5,472 nucleotides of DNA from the NCBI GenBank assembly GCA_003500165.1, contig DNSZ01000058.1:7168-12639 (forward strand), given 5' to 3'. Made by a program: the position numbers and the translations under genes. The notes under the pieces were generated by a model, which did no database searches, was not told the DNA's origin, and was given only the letters and a program-made list of their open reading frames with translations. The stretch comes from Paracoccaceae bacterium (GTDB taxonomy: Bacteria > Pseudomonadota > Alphaproteobacteria > Rhodobacterales > Rhodobacteraceae). Shown one piece after another: positions 4,426-5,472 of the stretch (within the stretch, counting starts at the first letter, position 1; the number at the start of each line of letters is the position of its first letter).

Positions 4426-5472
4426 ATGCGCCTGCGCCCGATGATCGTCGCCCTGATGCTTGCCGCCGGTCCGGCCCTGGCCGGCCCGCCCGACAGCCTG
4501 GTTCTGGGCATGCAGCTTGAACCGCCCAATCTGGACCCGACCGCGGGTGCCGCGGGTGCCATCGACGAGGTGGTCTATGCCAACCTCTTCGAAGGGCTGA
4601 CCCGGTTCCGCGAGGACGGCTCGATCGCGCCGGGTCTGGCCGAAAGCTGGGAGGTGTCCGAGGACGGCCGCAGCTACACCTTTCATCTGCGCGACGGCGT
4701 GCGGTTCCACGACGGCACCGCCTTCGATGCCGGCGATGTGGTGTTCAGCCTCGACCGGGCGCGCGGCCCCGACAGCACCAACGCGCAAAAGGCCTTGTTC
4801 GACGGGATCGAGGCGGTCACCGCGCTCGACCCGGGCACGGTGCGGGTCGACCTTGGCGCGCCCGATTCGGGGTTTCTGTGGGCGCTGGCCTGGGGCGACG
4901 CGGTGATCCTGGCGCCCGAAACCGCCGATGCGGCCGCGACCGCGCCGGTCGGCACCGGGCCGTTCCGGTTCGACCGCTGGGTGCGCGGCGACCGGGTCGA
5001 GCTGGCGCGCAACGACGCCTATTGGGGCGCGCCCGTCGCGCTTGACCGGGCGGTGTTTCGCTTCATCTCAGACCCGACCGCCGCCTATGCGGCGCTGCTG
5101 GCCGGCGATATCGACGCCTTTCCCAATGTGCCCGCGCCCGAAACCCTGATGCAGTTCAAGGCCGATCCGCATTTCCAGGTCACGGTCGGCCTGACCGAGG
5201 GCGAGACGATCCTGGCGATCAACAACGCCCGGCCGCCGCTTGATGATATCCGGGTGCGCCGGGCGATCGCCCATGCCATCGACCGGCAGGCGCTGATCGA
5301 TGGCGCGCTCTATGGTTATGGCACGCCGATCGGCAGCCATTTTGCGCCGCATCACCCGGCCTATGTGGACCTGACCGGGCTGTCTGCCTACGACCCGGAT
5401 GCCGCCCGATCGCTGCTGGCCGAAGCCGGGTTCGCCGACGGCCTGCGGCTGACCCTGACGCTGCCGCCGCCC
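4426..5472 (+). CDS. Peptide-type ABC transporter substrate-binding protein, N-terminal part (runs off the right edge)
   Basis: Periplasmic solute receptor of the DppA/OppA-like family 5 binding proteins, which deliver peptides, opines, nickel or similar solutes to an ABC importer. 349 residues are visible. A signal peptide is clear: arginines at 2 and 4, a hydrophobic core, and a likely cleavage after ALA at residue 19. There is no lipobox cysteine, so the protein should be soluble. The mature part begins with LVLGMQLEPPNLDPTAG (25-41), and YANLFEGLTRF (51-61) follows. The family signature is AESWEVSEDGRSYTFHLRDG (72-91) continuing as VRFHDGTAFDAGDVVFSLDR. Later come VGTGPFRFDRW (175-185), NDAYWG (196-201) and VRRAIAHAIDRQALIDGALY (277-296). 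The C-terminal lobe and any permease or ATPase genes lie beyond the edge, so the substrate cannot be told. It diverges from dnaN and seems functionally unrelated. Confidence 0.93.
   Translation, partial: MRLRPMIVALMLAAGPALAGPPDSLVLGMQLEPPNLDPTAGAAGAIDEVVYANLFEGLTRFREDGSIAPGLAESWEVSEDGRSYTFHLRDGVRFHDGTAFDAGDVVFSLDRARGPDSTNAQKALFDGIEAVTALDPGTVRVDLGAPDSGFLWALAWGDAVILAPETADAAATAPVGTGPFRFDRWVRGDRVELARNDAYWGAPVALDRAVFRFISDPTAAYAALLAGDIDAFPNVPAPETLMQFKADPHFQVTVGLTEGETILAINNARPPLDDIRVRRAIAHAIDRQALIDGALYGYGTPIGSHFAPHHPAYVDLTGLSAYDPDAARSLLAEAGFADGLRLTLTLPPP

Noticed and set aside
4339..4788. A minus-strand open frame of 149 codons opposite the start of the binding-protein gene.
   Set aside because: It is antisense to a clear signal peptide and family 5 binding-protein domain.

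Overview
This 5.5 kb window is high-GC bacterial chromosome. It most resembles an alphaproteobacterium, probably Rhodobacterales. This rests on GC of about 70-80 % in the gene stretches I counted by eye, on the character of the DnaN, RecF and TopA proteins, and on dnaN and recF sharing an operon direction. The assignment is from memory of protein families and was not searched.

Layout. Five genes lie on the minus strand and read right to left. dnaN (3124-4242, beta sliding clamp) comes first. A solitary PemK/MazF-like toxin-family gene follows (2685-3110), starting 13 nt after the dnaN stop with a TTG codon. A structured spacer of 182 nt (2503-2684) separates it from recF (1402-2502). After a 240 nt spacer (1162-1401) come a flavin reductase-family gene (661-1161) and the first 181 codons of topA (1-545, running off the left edge). 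On the plus strand, diverging from dnaN across a 183 nt spacer, is the start of an extracytoplasmic substrate-binding protein of the peptide-type ABC transporter family (4426 to the right edge).

How the genes fit together. DnaN and RecF act at the replication fork and in gap repair, and TopA controls supercoiling, so the minus strand is largely DNA metabolism. The flavin reductase and the transporter protein look like unrelated neighbours. Neither dnaA (expected upstream of dnaN) nor gyrB (often downstream of recF) is next to the pair, so the usual dnaA-dnaN-recF-gyrB cluster is broken on both sides.

The most unusual element is the PemK/MazF-like gene wedged between dnaN and recF. It is about 57 % GC by hand count, clearly below its neighbours, and no antitoxin gene is visible beside it. 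Several inverted repeats lie between it and recF. It looks like a small acquired insertion that now depends on the dnaN promoter for expression.

Promoter-like sites were found by eye upstream of topA, the flavin reductase and dnaN. They are candidates only.
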